The notes: a model not told the origin generated them from the sequence alone. Counted from the stretch's first letter, positions 1-5,824 are shown. The stretch: DNA of 6,906 nt from Candidatus Woesearchaeota archaeon (GCA_016181325.1 JACOZO010000093.1:1-6906); one strand, 5' to 3'. Translations and numbers: made by a program.

Positions 1-33
1 GCATGCTATATCTAATTTTCTTGCTTTTCTCAT
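1..33 (-). CDS. 5' end of an unidentified minus-strand gene, cut by the window edge
   Basis: Reading the minus strand from 33, an ATG opens 11 codons (MRKARKLDIAC) without a stop before the window ends. The reason to believe it is the upstream sequence. The minus strand carries GAGGTGA (plus-strand positions 40-46), seven bases complementary to the 3' tail of 16S rRNA, six bases before the ATG. An A/T box (TTTATAA, plus-strand 70-76) lies about 40 nt upstream of the ATG, leaving room for a short leader that contains the ribosome site. The peptide is basic, but too little is visible to assign a family. The alternative is a chance ATG after a chance Shine-Dalgarno match. Confidence 0.5.
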   Translation of the reverse strand, partial: MRKARKLDIAC

Positions 34-39
34 GAATGT

Positions 40-46
40 TCACCTC
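40..46 (-). promoter_or_regulatory. Strong Shine-Dalgarno site for the left-edge minus-strand gene
   Basis: The minus strand reads GAGGTGA, complementary to the archaeal/bacterial anti-Shine-Dalgarno, ending six bases before the ATG at 33. It is the only strong ribosome binding site I see before any start in this window; the other starts have none or only weak purine runs. Confidence 0.5.
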
Positions 47-69
47 TGCAAATTCAGAGATGAACTAGA

Positions 70-80
70 TTATAAAGTTT
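70..80 (-). promoter_or_regulatory. Possible TATA box in the divergent interval 34-124
   Basis: The plus-strand stretch TTATAAAGTTT reads AAACTTTATAA on the minus strand. Initiation about 25 nt downstream on the minus strand would give a leader of roughly 15 nt carrying the GAGGTGA site, which fits the left-edge gene well. The same A/T block, or TACTAATTTA just after it, could serve the plus-strand ORF at 125, though the spacing there (about 40-50 nt to the ATG) is less telling. No experimental promoter is known here. Confidence 0.35.
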
Positions 81-124
81 ACTAATTTAGGTCAGTTCGG
101 GCAAGATACCAGTCAACAAGGATA

Positions 125-397
125 ATGAAACGGTTTACGCAGGGAACTAGAGAACCGCTGACAAGACAGGCATATTCAACAGCAGGCAGGCCTGTAAATG
201 GATATTCTGATCCAATAGTTGATGATCCGGATATTGAGGTGTATAGGAGAGGAAGCACACCCTATACGGTATTTGTAGTAAGAGAGGCAAAGAGGAGATA
301 TGGGGATCATGGAGATGGTTATTCCAGCCTGTTCGAGGAGCTGGTATTAGGAAAAATTCCTCAATTGCATGGGAACCGGAGATGCATGATCCATTAA
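125..397 (+). CDS. Hypothetical protein, 90 aa, possibly the front part of a frameshifted gene
   Basis: I do not recognise this protein. It is 90 residues, polar and rich in Arg and Gly, with an acidic stretch DDPDIEVYRR near residues 33-42, a short hydrophobic strand YTVFVV at 47-52 and a basic-to-helical second half (REAKRRYG, SSLFEELVLGK). There is no signal peptide or membrane span. Codon use (AGG/AGA for Arg, GGA/GGG for Gly) resembles the 653-aa gene downstream, which supports real coding. The last dozen residues (QLHGNRRCMIH) look less natural than the reading in the next ORF's frame over the same bases (AWEPEMHDPLMDVVYYL). The true product may therefore continue into the ORF starting at 382 after a frame change near 350-375. 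The start is the first ATG of the frame; AAGGA sits only two bases before it, too close for a normal ribosome site. Confidence 0.5.
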   Translation: MKRFTQGTREPLTRQAYSTAGRPVNGYSDPIVDDPDIEVYRRGSTPYTVFVVREAKRRYGDHGDGYSSLFEELVLGKIPQLHGNRRCMIH

Positions 398-621
398 TGG
401 ATGTGGTATATTATTTATCCAAGGTGCATGTGACTGACAGAATTCTGATGAGAAGATTGCTGATTGAGGTAAGCGACCATATAATGTCAAGAGGAATGGA
501 TGCTCTTAGGGTGATTGAGGTAAGCGACCATATAATGTCAAGAGGAATGGATGCTCTTAGGGCGCATGATTCTGAGGGGCTGGAAGCAAGCCTGCGAAGA
601 GCTTTTCCCCAGATGGTGTGA
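382..621 (+). CDS. Hypothetical protein, 79 aa, with an in-frame 17-residue tandem duplication
   Basis: I do not recognise this protein. It is predicted to be largely helical, with the 17-residue unit VIEVSDHIMSRGMDALR present twice in succession; the first copy has Leu in place of the initial Val because the base before the DNA repeat differs. Removing one copy leaves a 62-residue protein that still reads through. The frame overlaps the preceding ORF by 16 nt in a different phase. It could be translationally coupled, or it could be the C-terminal part of a single gene of roughly 160 codons broken by a frameshift: codons just upstream in this frame (AWEPE) are open and plausible. No ribosome site precedes the ATG at 382, which favours the second view slightly. 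No membrane span or known motif is visible. Confidence 0.45.
   Translation: MHDPLMDVVYYLSKVHVTDRILMRRLLIEVSDHIMSRGMDALRVIEVSDHIMSRGMDALRAHDSEGLEASLRRAFPQMV
461..562 (+). repeat. Perfect 51-bp tandem duplication (two copies, 461-511 and 512-562)
   Basis: Two adjacent 51-bp units, each starting TGATTGAGGTAAGCG and ending GCTCTTAGGG, are identical at every base. The length is 17 codons, so the reading frame of the 79-aa ORF is kept. Identity at third positions implies that the duplication is recent, or that it is an assembly artefact. Confidence 0.95.
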
Positions 622-660
622 AAAGTCCAGTCACACAGGTTAGCGCAACTAGTGTAATAA

Positions 661-670
661 ACTTTAAATA
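661..670 (+). promoter_or_regulatory. TATA-like box for the 24-codon micro-ORF
   Basis: ACTTTAAATA is centred about 28 nt before the ATG at 695, the spacing expected if transcription starts at or next to the start codon (leaderless mRNA). The core matches the TTTAAATA box before alaS. No Shine-Dalgarno sequence lies between box and ATG. Confidence 0.45.
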
Positions 671-694
671 CCACACATCAAATCATACCATAAA

Positions 695-769
695 ATGGCT
701 GGCAAAAGCTTGTTTTCAGTATTGAACTTGAGTTTGTCAGCTCTAGGTCTAATAATTCTGCTGAGTTAG
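695..769 (+). CDS. Candidate micro-protein, 24 aa, single hydrophobic helix
   Basis: ATG at 695 opens 24 codons ending at TAG 767-769. The peptide begins MAGKSLFSVL and ends LGLIILLS. A short N-terminus with one Lys is followed by an unbroken run of about 19 uncharged, mostly hydrophobic residues, enough to span a membrane once. The TATA-like box at 661-670 stands at leaderless distance, which lifts this above a random short ORF. A GC-rich palindromic patch follows right after the stop. It could be a tiny membrane protein, a leader peptide for the 653-aa gene, or chance; A/T-rich DNA easily yields hydrophobic short frames. Function is unknown. Confidence 0.35.
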   Translation: MAGKSLFSVLNLSLSALGLIILLS

Positions 770-797
770 ACCCCGGCCGGAATATTCCAAAAGGGGT
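770..797. repeat. GC-rich palindromic patch and weak hairpin after the micro-ORF
   Basis: ACCCC (770-774) can pair with GGGGT (793-797). Between them lie two overlapping perfect palindromes, CCGGCCGG (773-780) and GGAATATTCC (779-788). No T-run follows, so it is not a typical terminator. It may be an operator or a transcript structure between the micro-ORF and the 653-aa gene. The G+C block stands out in otherwise A/T-rich flanks. Confidence 0.35.
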
Positions 798-840
798 TGT
801 GCATTGATTTATTCATGCTTTTAGAATATTCTGGAAAAAA

Positions 841-852
841 TTTAAAATTTAT
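841..852 (+). promoter_or_regulatory. TATA-like box for the 653-aa gene
   Basis: TTTAAAATTTAT is centred on its TTTAAAAT part, about 24 nt upstream of the ATG at 868. This is compatible with leaderless transcription. No Shine-Dalgarno motif precedes the ATG (GATAAGACAAAA). The local A/T-richness lowers specificity. Confidence 0.4.
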
Positions 853-867
853 GGTGATAAGACAAAA

Positions 868-2829
868 ATGCTTACAGATGTTTTATTGGAGGAAAGCGAA
901 CCTTTGTTTATGGAAGCCATTAGAAGGCAAACTGGCATTGATTTTTTTATGCCAGGAACTCCAGGTGATAGACTACTCCAAGGATATAGAATTGCTGCTT
1001 TTCAGGTAATGAATGCTGACCAGCGTGGCCTAGATGAAATGCTAGCCGATCCAGACACATCGAAGTTATTGTTTAGACTTGCAAAAGAAAGTTCATGGGA
1101 TCCGCTAGATGATTACACTCTTAGTCTAGATAATCCGACTGGAGATGGAATAACACATCTTGACAGGATACCAGATTCTAGGAGTGTTGATCCGGTAGAG
1201 GAGTTTGAGTTCTTTAGGGAAAGGGTCCAAGAGAATGAACATTTGGGGCCTTTAGGGTTAAGATTAAAATATGAAACTCTAAGAGGCACTGAATTAACAT
1301 CCCTTGAGCGGCAAGTGGCAACTGTAATCGGGCTTGACAGGATAAGTGCAACACTGGGTGCAGTCAGCATTGCTGAAGCAGTTGAAATTTTAAAATCTCG
1401 GATTGGAACTACAATTCACTTATTAGGGTCCAGTTATAGAAATAGTTCAAATATAGTAAATGTAGGTTACTCGATAAACATCAGAAAAATTTATGATGGG
1501 ATTTTAAGTGGTGATTTAAGTTGGAAACGTATGGTTAGAGGAAGAACAGGCTTTTTTGAATGGGATGTAAACGCCAGAGAAATCCTAAGATATTCAATTG
1601 AGACTAGGATTTTACCATACTATGGTTGTGCCGTGGAAAATCTTCCAATACAGGATAGGATTCCGGAAGCTTTGCAGCATTTCAAAATTCCATATGATGA
1701 ATTAAGGAAAAAATACGGGTACATGAGGGACGTATTTCTACTAGCATTTCCTGAAATGAGAAACAGCTCCCATTGGCATAAAGCCAGATGGCCTGATAAT
1801 GCTGGAGTTTTATCATCTGAAGAGAGATATAGGTATTCTAAATTGCAGAGAGATTATCTGTTTAGATTCAGGCTCGGTTGCAGAACAAAGGATGATGTTA
1901 TTGCTGCTTTTGATGATTTAGACAAATTAAAGGAATTGATGGTTGAAGAGAGGATTTCATTGCAAGATTGGTTTTCACATAGGGCTAAATGGAAAATTGT
2001 GGAGGATTTGGATGATAGGATGTATGACATAGGTCCGTGGGAATTAAGCGCCAAAATGCCAGATGATATATTCAGAAATCCGGATGGGTCGCTAAATGAA
2101 GAGAATATAGGTAGATACGTCAAATGGGTGGCGCGAAAATTTGGCTTACCGAAAGATATGTCTCATCCCGAGAAACATATCCCTCATTTTTACAGATTAA
2201 TGAAATTAGGATTGCCTGCATCAAAGATTAGGATCTTTGCCAATTTAGAGGAACCAAGCAGCAGTTATAGTAATGTCAATAATCCAAATAGGCCATCATG
2301 GACAAATCAAGCAAAGCCTGAATATGAATTATATCCATGGGAAAGACATGAAAACGCAACCAAATATGACTTTGTCACAGGAAATGGAAAAATTAAGTTT
2401 GACGCTGTGGTAAGTTATTTATCTTCCTTAAGTTTGGGTAATCCTGGTGGAGCAACTCACACAGAATATTCCCAAATACCTTCCTTTGAATTAATGAGGT
2501 TAACAACAGGGCTTAGCATGGACGAAATCAGGGATTTAGCGGTAAATGGGCTTGAAAGTGAAGTAATCACAAACAGGAAAAAATATGAAGAAGAACCATG
2601 GCTTGGTAGCGGATATATCAGAAGAGGAACTTGGCTAGATGAGCAGGGCAAAGTCAGGGAAGACATGGTAAGAAAATTCTTAGCTTCTATTTATCAGCGT
2701 AATCCAAATTTGAGATATACCGCCGAATTTGACCAATTTAAAGGATTTGCAAACATGAGAATGAGAACCAGGCTTCCAATGAGCAGTATCAGGGAAATGT
2801 ATCACGAAGCTGACAGGAAAGCTGCTTAA
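868..2829 (+). CDS. Uncharacterised 653-aa tandem-repeat protein
   Basis: No family is recognised. It is a soluble, charged, helix-rich protein with no signal peptide or membrane span. Its C-terminal half has three diverged repeats, each with PW at its head (390, 490, 577), a Gly exactly 17 residues after that Pro (407, 507, 594), a helix such as VVSYLSSL or VRKFLASIY, a variable loop, and an IR pair exactly 48 residues after the Gly (R455, R555, R642). The IR pair closes a motif of the form FxxMRxxTxLxMxxIR. Weaker copies of that closing motif occur at about 274-280 (IPYDELR), 363-369 and 200-209, so perhaps six units make up residues 165-650. Residues 1-160 are unlike the repeats and acidic. 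Two-helix repeats ending in a turn resemble helix-turn-helix or homing-endonuclease-associated repeats, so nucleic-acid binding is possible, but that is a guess. No catalytic motif is seen. G+C is lower than in alaS, suggesting a different history. Confidence 0.85.
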   Translation: MLTDVLLEESEPLFMEAIRRQTGIDFFMPGTPGDRLLQGYRIAAFQVMNADQRGLDEMLADPDTSKLLFRLAKESSWDPLDDYTLSLDNPTGDGITHLDRIPDSRSVDPVEEFEFFRERVQENEHLGPLGLRLKYETLRGTELTSLERQVATVIGLDRISATLGAVSIAEAVEILKSRIGTTIHLLGSSYRNSSNIVNVGYSINIRKIYDGILSGDLSWKRMVRGRTGFFEWDVNAREILRYSIETRILPYYGCAVENLPIQDRIPEALQHFKIPYDELRKKYGYMRDVFLLAFPEMRNSSHWHKARWPDNAGVLSSEERYRYSKLQRDYLFRFRLGCRTKDDVIAAFDDLDKLKELMVEERISLQDWFSHRAKWKIVEDLDDRMYDIGPWELSAKMPDDIFRNPDGSLNEENIGRYVKWVARKFGLPKDMSHPEKHIPHFYRLMKLGLPASKIRIFANLEEPSSSYSNVNNPNRPSWTNQAKPEYELYPWERHENATKYDFVTGNGKIKFDAVVSYLSSLSLGNPGGATHTEYSQIPSFELMRLTTGLSMDEIRDLAVNGLESEVITNRKKYEEEPWLGSGYIRRGTWLDEQGKVREDMVRKFLASIYQRNPNLRYTAEFDQFKGFANMRMRTRLPMSSIREMYHEADRKAA

Positions 2830-2860
2830 ATATTTTACTTCTTAAACTTTCAACAAACTT

Positions 2861-2868
2861 TTTAAATA
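2861..2868 (+). promoter_or_regulatory. TATA box of alaS
   Basis: TTTAAATA is centred 26-27 nt before the alaS ATG, with an A-rich stretch upstream. The intervening C/T-rich sequence (CCCGTTCTTGTCCTGTTCCC) has no Shine-Dalgarno motif. Box, spacing and missing ribosome site together point to a leaderless alaS transcript. Confidence 0.55.
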
Positions 2869-2890
2869 AACCCGTTCTTGTCCTGTTCCC

Positions 2891-4576
2891 ATGAAAGCAG
2901 AGGAGCTCAGGAAGAAATATTTTGAATTCTTCAAGAAAAAGAACCATGAGCTAATTAGGTCTGCCTCTTTGGTCCCTGAGCACGACCCTACTGTCTTGTT
3001 CACGACAGCGGGCATGCACCCCCTCGTGCCGTACATAATGGGAGAGCCCCACCCATCGGGAAAAAGATTAGTTGATGTCCAGAAATGCATAAGGACTGGA
3101 GACATAGACGAGGTGGGCGATTCCTCGCACCTGACATTCTTTGAGATGCTTGGGAACTGGTCGCTGGGGGACTATTTCAAGGAAGAGGCCATCAGGATGA
3201 GCTTTGAGTTCCTGACCAAAGTGCTGGGATTTGGCATATCCAAGATTCATGTCACCTGCTTCAAGGGCGACAATGACGCTCCGAAAGACGCCGAATCGGC
3301 CAGAATCTGGACAGGTCTAGGAATCCCGAAGGAGCATATTTATTTTCTCCCGAAAAAAGACAACTGGTGGGGTCCTGCAGGCTCAACAGGTCCGTGCGGC
3401 CCGGACACCGAGATGTTCATAGACACGGGAAAGGAAAAATGCGGCAAAAACTGCATGCCAGGCTGCTCCTGCGGGAAATATTTTGAGGTCTGGAACGACG
3501 TGTTTATCCAGTACAGCAAGACAAAGGAAGGAAAATACATCCCGCTGAAGCAGAAAACCGTCGACACAGGAATGGGCGTTGAAAGGACGGCAGCCATGCT
3601 GCAGGGGAAGGGAAGCGTTTACGAAATCGAAGTTTTCACCCCAATAATGGCCAGGATAAGAAAAGAAGCAAAAAATGAGAATGCCAGGTCAATGAGGATA
3701 ATCGCCGACCACCTGAAAGCGTCCACGTTCATCCTCGCGGAAAAGATATCCCCAAGCAATCTGGACCAGGGCTACGTCCTGAGAAGGCTGATCAGGAAAT
3801 CCATAAGGCACTCCAGGCTTCTGGGGATAGAAAAGGAAAACTTTGCATCAGAAATAGCCGAAGTTGTCATAGAGATTTACAGTGGCCAATATCCGGAATT
3901 GGACGAGAACAGAGGCTTCATCCTTGAAGAGCTTAAAAAGGAGGAAAAGAAGTTCGGGAAGACGCTGGAAACAGGCCTGAGGGAATTCGAAAAGATTGCG
4001 GAGCTGGCGGATGAAAAAGGCATAGAAGTGGACGTGAAAGGATTTGACGAGGAGTTCAAAAAACACCAGCAGCTCTCAAGAAAAGGGGCGGAAAGAAGAT
4101 TCAGGGGAGGGCTTGCCGACAGCTCCGAGGAGACAAAAAGGCTCCACACGGCGACTCACCTGCTGAATGAGGCCTTGAGGATTATACTCAAAGACAGGGG
4201 CATAATACAGAAAGGATCAAACATAACCCCGGAGAGACTAAGATTTGACTTCAATTTCGAAAGAAAGCTGACTGAGGAGGAAATTAAAAAAATAGAAGAC
4301 CTTGTCAATAAGAAAATAAAAGACGCCCTGCCGGTCATAAAAGAGGAAATGGCCGTGGACGATGCCAGGAAAAGGAAAGCGCAGGGGGTGTTCGGGCACA
4401 AGTACGCCGACAGGGTCTCTGTCTATTCCGTGGGGGACTTTTCAACCGAAATCTGCGGCGGCCCTCACGTTAAAAACACCGGGGAGCTGGGGCATTTCAG
4501 GATTACAAAAGAAGAAAGCTCCGCGGCTGGCATCAGGAGGATAAAGGCTGTTTTGACTCAGAAAAAATCATCATAA
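2891..4576 (+). CDS. alaS: Alanyl-tRNA synthetase, short bacterial/CPR-type form with editing site
   Basis: This cytosolic class II enzyme attaches alanine to tRNA-Ala using ATP and hydrolyses mischarged Ser- or Gly-tRNA-Ala. Class II motifs 1-3 are visible near residues 23-42 (RSASLVPEHDP, LFTTAGM), 83-96 (FFEMLGNWSLGDYF) and 225-234 (DTGMGVERTA). The tRNA-recognition helices include YVLRRLIRKSIRHSRLLG (295-312). The editing domain keeps all four metal ligands: H419 and H423 (HTATH), C522 and H526 (CGGPH). The protein stops at 561 residues against about 875 in E. coli or about 900 in typical archaea. It lacks the C-terminal C-Ala/oligomerisation domain, and the beta-barrel part normally before the editing core (FYAESGGQ-type motif) is replaced by a short linker, KHQQLSRKGAERRFRGGLAD. 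An added cysteine cluster (C184, C188, C192, C194) may bind zinc. It has no archaeal N-terminal extension. The start is the first ATG, at leaderless distance from a TATA box. This architecture is what I recall from CPR bacteria, so transfer into an archaeon is likely. Confidence 0.96.
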   Translation: MKAEELRKKYFEFFKKKNHELIRSASLVPEHDPTVLFTTAGMHPLVPYIMGEPHPSGKRLVDVQKCIRTGDIDEVGDSSHLTFFEMLGNWSLGDYFKEEAIRMSFEFLTKVLGFGISKIHVTCFKGDNDAPKDAESARIWTGLGIPKEHIYFLPKKDNWWGPAGSTGPCGPDTEMFIDTGKEKCGKNCMPGCSCGKYFEVWNDVFIQYSKTKEGKYIPLKQKTVDTGMGVERTAAMLQGKGSVYEIEVFTPIMARIRKEAKNENARSMRIIADHLKASTFILAEKISPSNLDQGYVLRRLIRKSIRHSRLLGIEKENFASEIAEVVIEIYSGQYPELDENRGFILEELKKEEKKFGKTLETGLREFEKIAELADEKGIEVDVKGFDEEFKKHQQLSRKGAERRFRGGLADSSEETKRLHTATHLLNEALRIILKDRGIIQKGSNITPERLRFDFNFERKLTEEEIKKIEDLVNKKIKDALPVIKEEMAVDDARKRKAQGVFGHKYADRVSVYSVGDFSTEICGGPHVKNTGELGHFRITKEESSAAGIRRIKAVLTQKKSS

Positions 4577-4617
4577 AAAATATTTTTGAAAAAATTCTGA
4601 TAACATATTTGATTTTT
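4576..4617 (+). terminator. Possible T-tract terminator after alaS
   Basis: Just after the alaS stop lies the palindrome AAAAATATTTTT (4576-4587), and a second T5 run follows at 4613-4617. Archaeal RNA polymerase can stop at U-tracts without a strong hairpin, so this is a reasonable end for alaS before the next promoter. The DNA is A/T-rich enough for such runs to be chance. Confidence 0.3.
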
Positions 4618-4634
4618 CGCAAAAAATAAAGAAA

Positions 4635-4646
4635 GTTTAAATATAT
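4635..4646 (+). promoter_or_regulatory. TATA box of the DHS-family gene
   Basis: GTTTAAATATAT, preceded by purine-rich GAAA, is a good archaeal TATA/BRE-like site. It is centred about 59 nt before the ATG at 4700, so an mRNA starting about 25 nt downstream would have a leader of about 30 nt. The leader has only a weak purine stretch (AAAAAGAG) rather than a proper ribosome site. It shows that the gene probably has its own promoter rather than depending on alaS. Confidence 0.5.
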
Positions 4647-4699
4647 GTTCTTTTAATATCCAGATTGTTTCTGCGTGAATCAAAAAAAAGAGATTTAAA

Positions 4700-5824
4700 A
4701 TGGAAAATAAATGCGAGCATAACAATAATCTGAGGAACAAGGAAGAATTTGGCGATGGTTTCTCCGACAATCTTGTTCCGCTGACTCCTCTTGACCTGTC
4801 CGAGTGCAATGACTTTGATGAGCTTCTCAGGGCTATGTCATTCACAGCCTTCGACGGAAGAAGGCTGGGCGAGGCTGCCGATGTCCTCTACCGGATGTCG
4901 ACAGACAAGGACTGCTTTGTTGTCCTGACATTGTCAGGGGCAATGACGATGGCAAAGATGGGCATGATAGTATGCGACCTGATCGAAAGGAACATGGTGC
5001 ATGCCGTGATAAGCACGGGGGCCCTGATGGCGCACGGGTTTGTCGAAGGCACGAAAAGGCTGCATTTCAAGCATGACTCAAAATTCAACGACAGCGAGCT
5101 GCACAAGAAGGGTTACAACAGGGTCTATGACACCATAGAGCTTGAAAAAAATCTGGATGATGTGGAACTCATCATGAAGCTCGTGCTGAGCCACCATGAT
5201 CCAAATGAGACATTATGCAGCTACAAGACAAACAACATACTTGGAAAGTACCTCCATAACAGCGTCAAGGGAAGGGCAATCCTGAAGTCCGCTTATGAAA
5301 AGAAGATACCTGTCTATGTGCCGGCATTCACTGATTCTGAGCTCGGCCTGAATTTCGGGCTTGACAGGAGAAGAAGGATTGCCGCCGGCAAGCCGATATT
5401 GAAATTTGACCCGTTCCTGGATCTGGAGCATTACACGGGCTTGATGCAGAAGCAGAAGAAGGTTGCAATCTTCACGATAGGCGGGGGCGTCCCGCGAAAT
5501 TGGGCGCAGCAGGTTGGCCCGTACCTGGAGCTCCTGAAAAGGAGGGAAAACGGGAAAAAATATTTGGATGAAGAGCCGCGCCCGTGCAGGTTCAGCTACG
5601 GCGTGAGGCTCTGCCCTGAGCCCGTCCATTTCGGCGGGCTGTCAGGATGTACATACTCCGAGGGCGTTTCGTGGGGGAAATTCCTTGACACGGCAGAAGG
5701 CGGCAGGTATGCTGAAGTGATGACCGATGCGACCTTGGCGCTGCCTGTGCTTGTGAAGGCCGTTATTCAGAGGCTAGACAAGAATAACGTCAGGATAGAG
5801 AAGGCATTGGAATGCTTTAGCTGA
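4700..5824 (+). CDS. Deoxyhypusine synthase-family protein (DHS or DHS-like)
   Basis: Deoxyhypusine synthase uses NAD and spermidine to transfer an aminobutyl group to a lysine of aIF5A, the first step of hypusine formation. Family motifs are clear: TLSGAMTMAKMG (77-88), STGA (105-108), HGFVEGTKRLH (112-122), GYNRVYDT (138-145), PVYVPAFTDSELG (204-216), FTIGGGVPRNWAQQ (258-271) and SEGVSWGKF (320-328). K327 in the last aligns with the catalytic lysine (K329 in human). At 374 residues it is longer than many archaeal DHS proteins; the extra length lies around 275-312. Where the human enzyme as I recall it has GGGVVKHH, including active-site H288, this one has GGGVPRNW. With the CPEPVHFGGLSGCTYSEG stretch, this fits the branch of bacterial DHS-like (homospermidine-forming) and archaeal second-copy DHS proteins. 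Family membership is near certain; protein aIF5A versus a free diamine as acceptor is open. The 3' end overlaps the convergent regulator by 8 bp. Confidence 0.92.
   Translation: MENKCEHNNNLRNKEEFGDGFSDNLVPLTPLDLSECNDFDELLRAMSFTAFDGRRLGEAADVLYRMSTDKDCFVVLTLSGAMTMAKMGMIVCDLIERNMVHAVISTGALMAHGFVEGTKRLHFKHDSKFNDSELHKKGYNRVYDTIELEKNLDDVELIMKLVLSHHDPNETLCSYKTNNILGKYLHNSVKGRAILKSAYEKKIPVYVPAFTDSELGLNFGLDRRRRIAAGKPILKFDPFLDLEHYTGLMQKQKKVAIFTIGGGVPRNWAQQVGPYLELLKRRENGKKYLDEEPRPCRFSYGVRLCPEPVHFGGLSGCTYSEGVSWGKFLDTAEGGRYAEVMTDATLALPVLVKAVIQRLDKNNVRIEKALECFS
5817..5824. other. 8-bp convergent overlap of two stop regions
   Basis: The DHS-family TGA stop is 5822-5824. The minus-strand regulator's TAA stop is the complement of 5817-5819. 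The two coding ends therefore overlap tail to tail. No intergenic space exists for dedicated terminators, so each transcript must run some way into the antisense strand of the other gene. Confidence 0.9.

Noticed and set aside
350..358. Programmed frameshift site between the 90-aa and 79-aa ORFs
   Set aside because: The A-rich stretch does not form an in-phase X-XXY-YYZ heptamer, and no clear downstream structure was seen.
461..562. CRISPR array
   Set aside because: There are only two directly adjacent copies with no spacer between them; it is a coding tandem duplication.
411..674. 87-codon minus-strand ORF opposite the 79-aa ORF
   Set aside because: It mirrors the same tandem duplication in antisense, is open only because the unit length is a multiple of three, and has no upstream signal. 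The plus-strand reading has better amino-acid composition.
622..694. tRNA or other structured RNA in the gap after the 79-aa ORF
   Set aside because: No cloverleaf, T-loop or C/D-box pattern could be made out; only the TATA-like box near 661-670 is supported.
797..1009. 70-codon plus-strand ORF overlapping the start of the 653-aa gene
   Set aside because: Most of it lies inside the 653-aa coding sequence in another phase, its composition is rich in Cys, Leu and Lys, and no promoter fits its start better than the one for 868.
4558..4845. 95-codon minus-strand ORF across the alaS/DHS-family interval
   Set aside because: It covers the promoter and the N-terminal codons of the DHS-family gene in antisense and reads as low-complexity Phe/Leu/Ser from the A/T-rich spacer.
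5213..5629. 138-codon minus-strand ORF inside the DHS-family gene
   Set aside because: It is fully antisense to conserved DHS motifs; such shadows are common opposite G+C-rich coding sequence. No promoter or ribosome site was seen.
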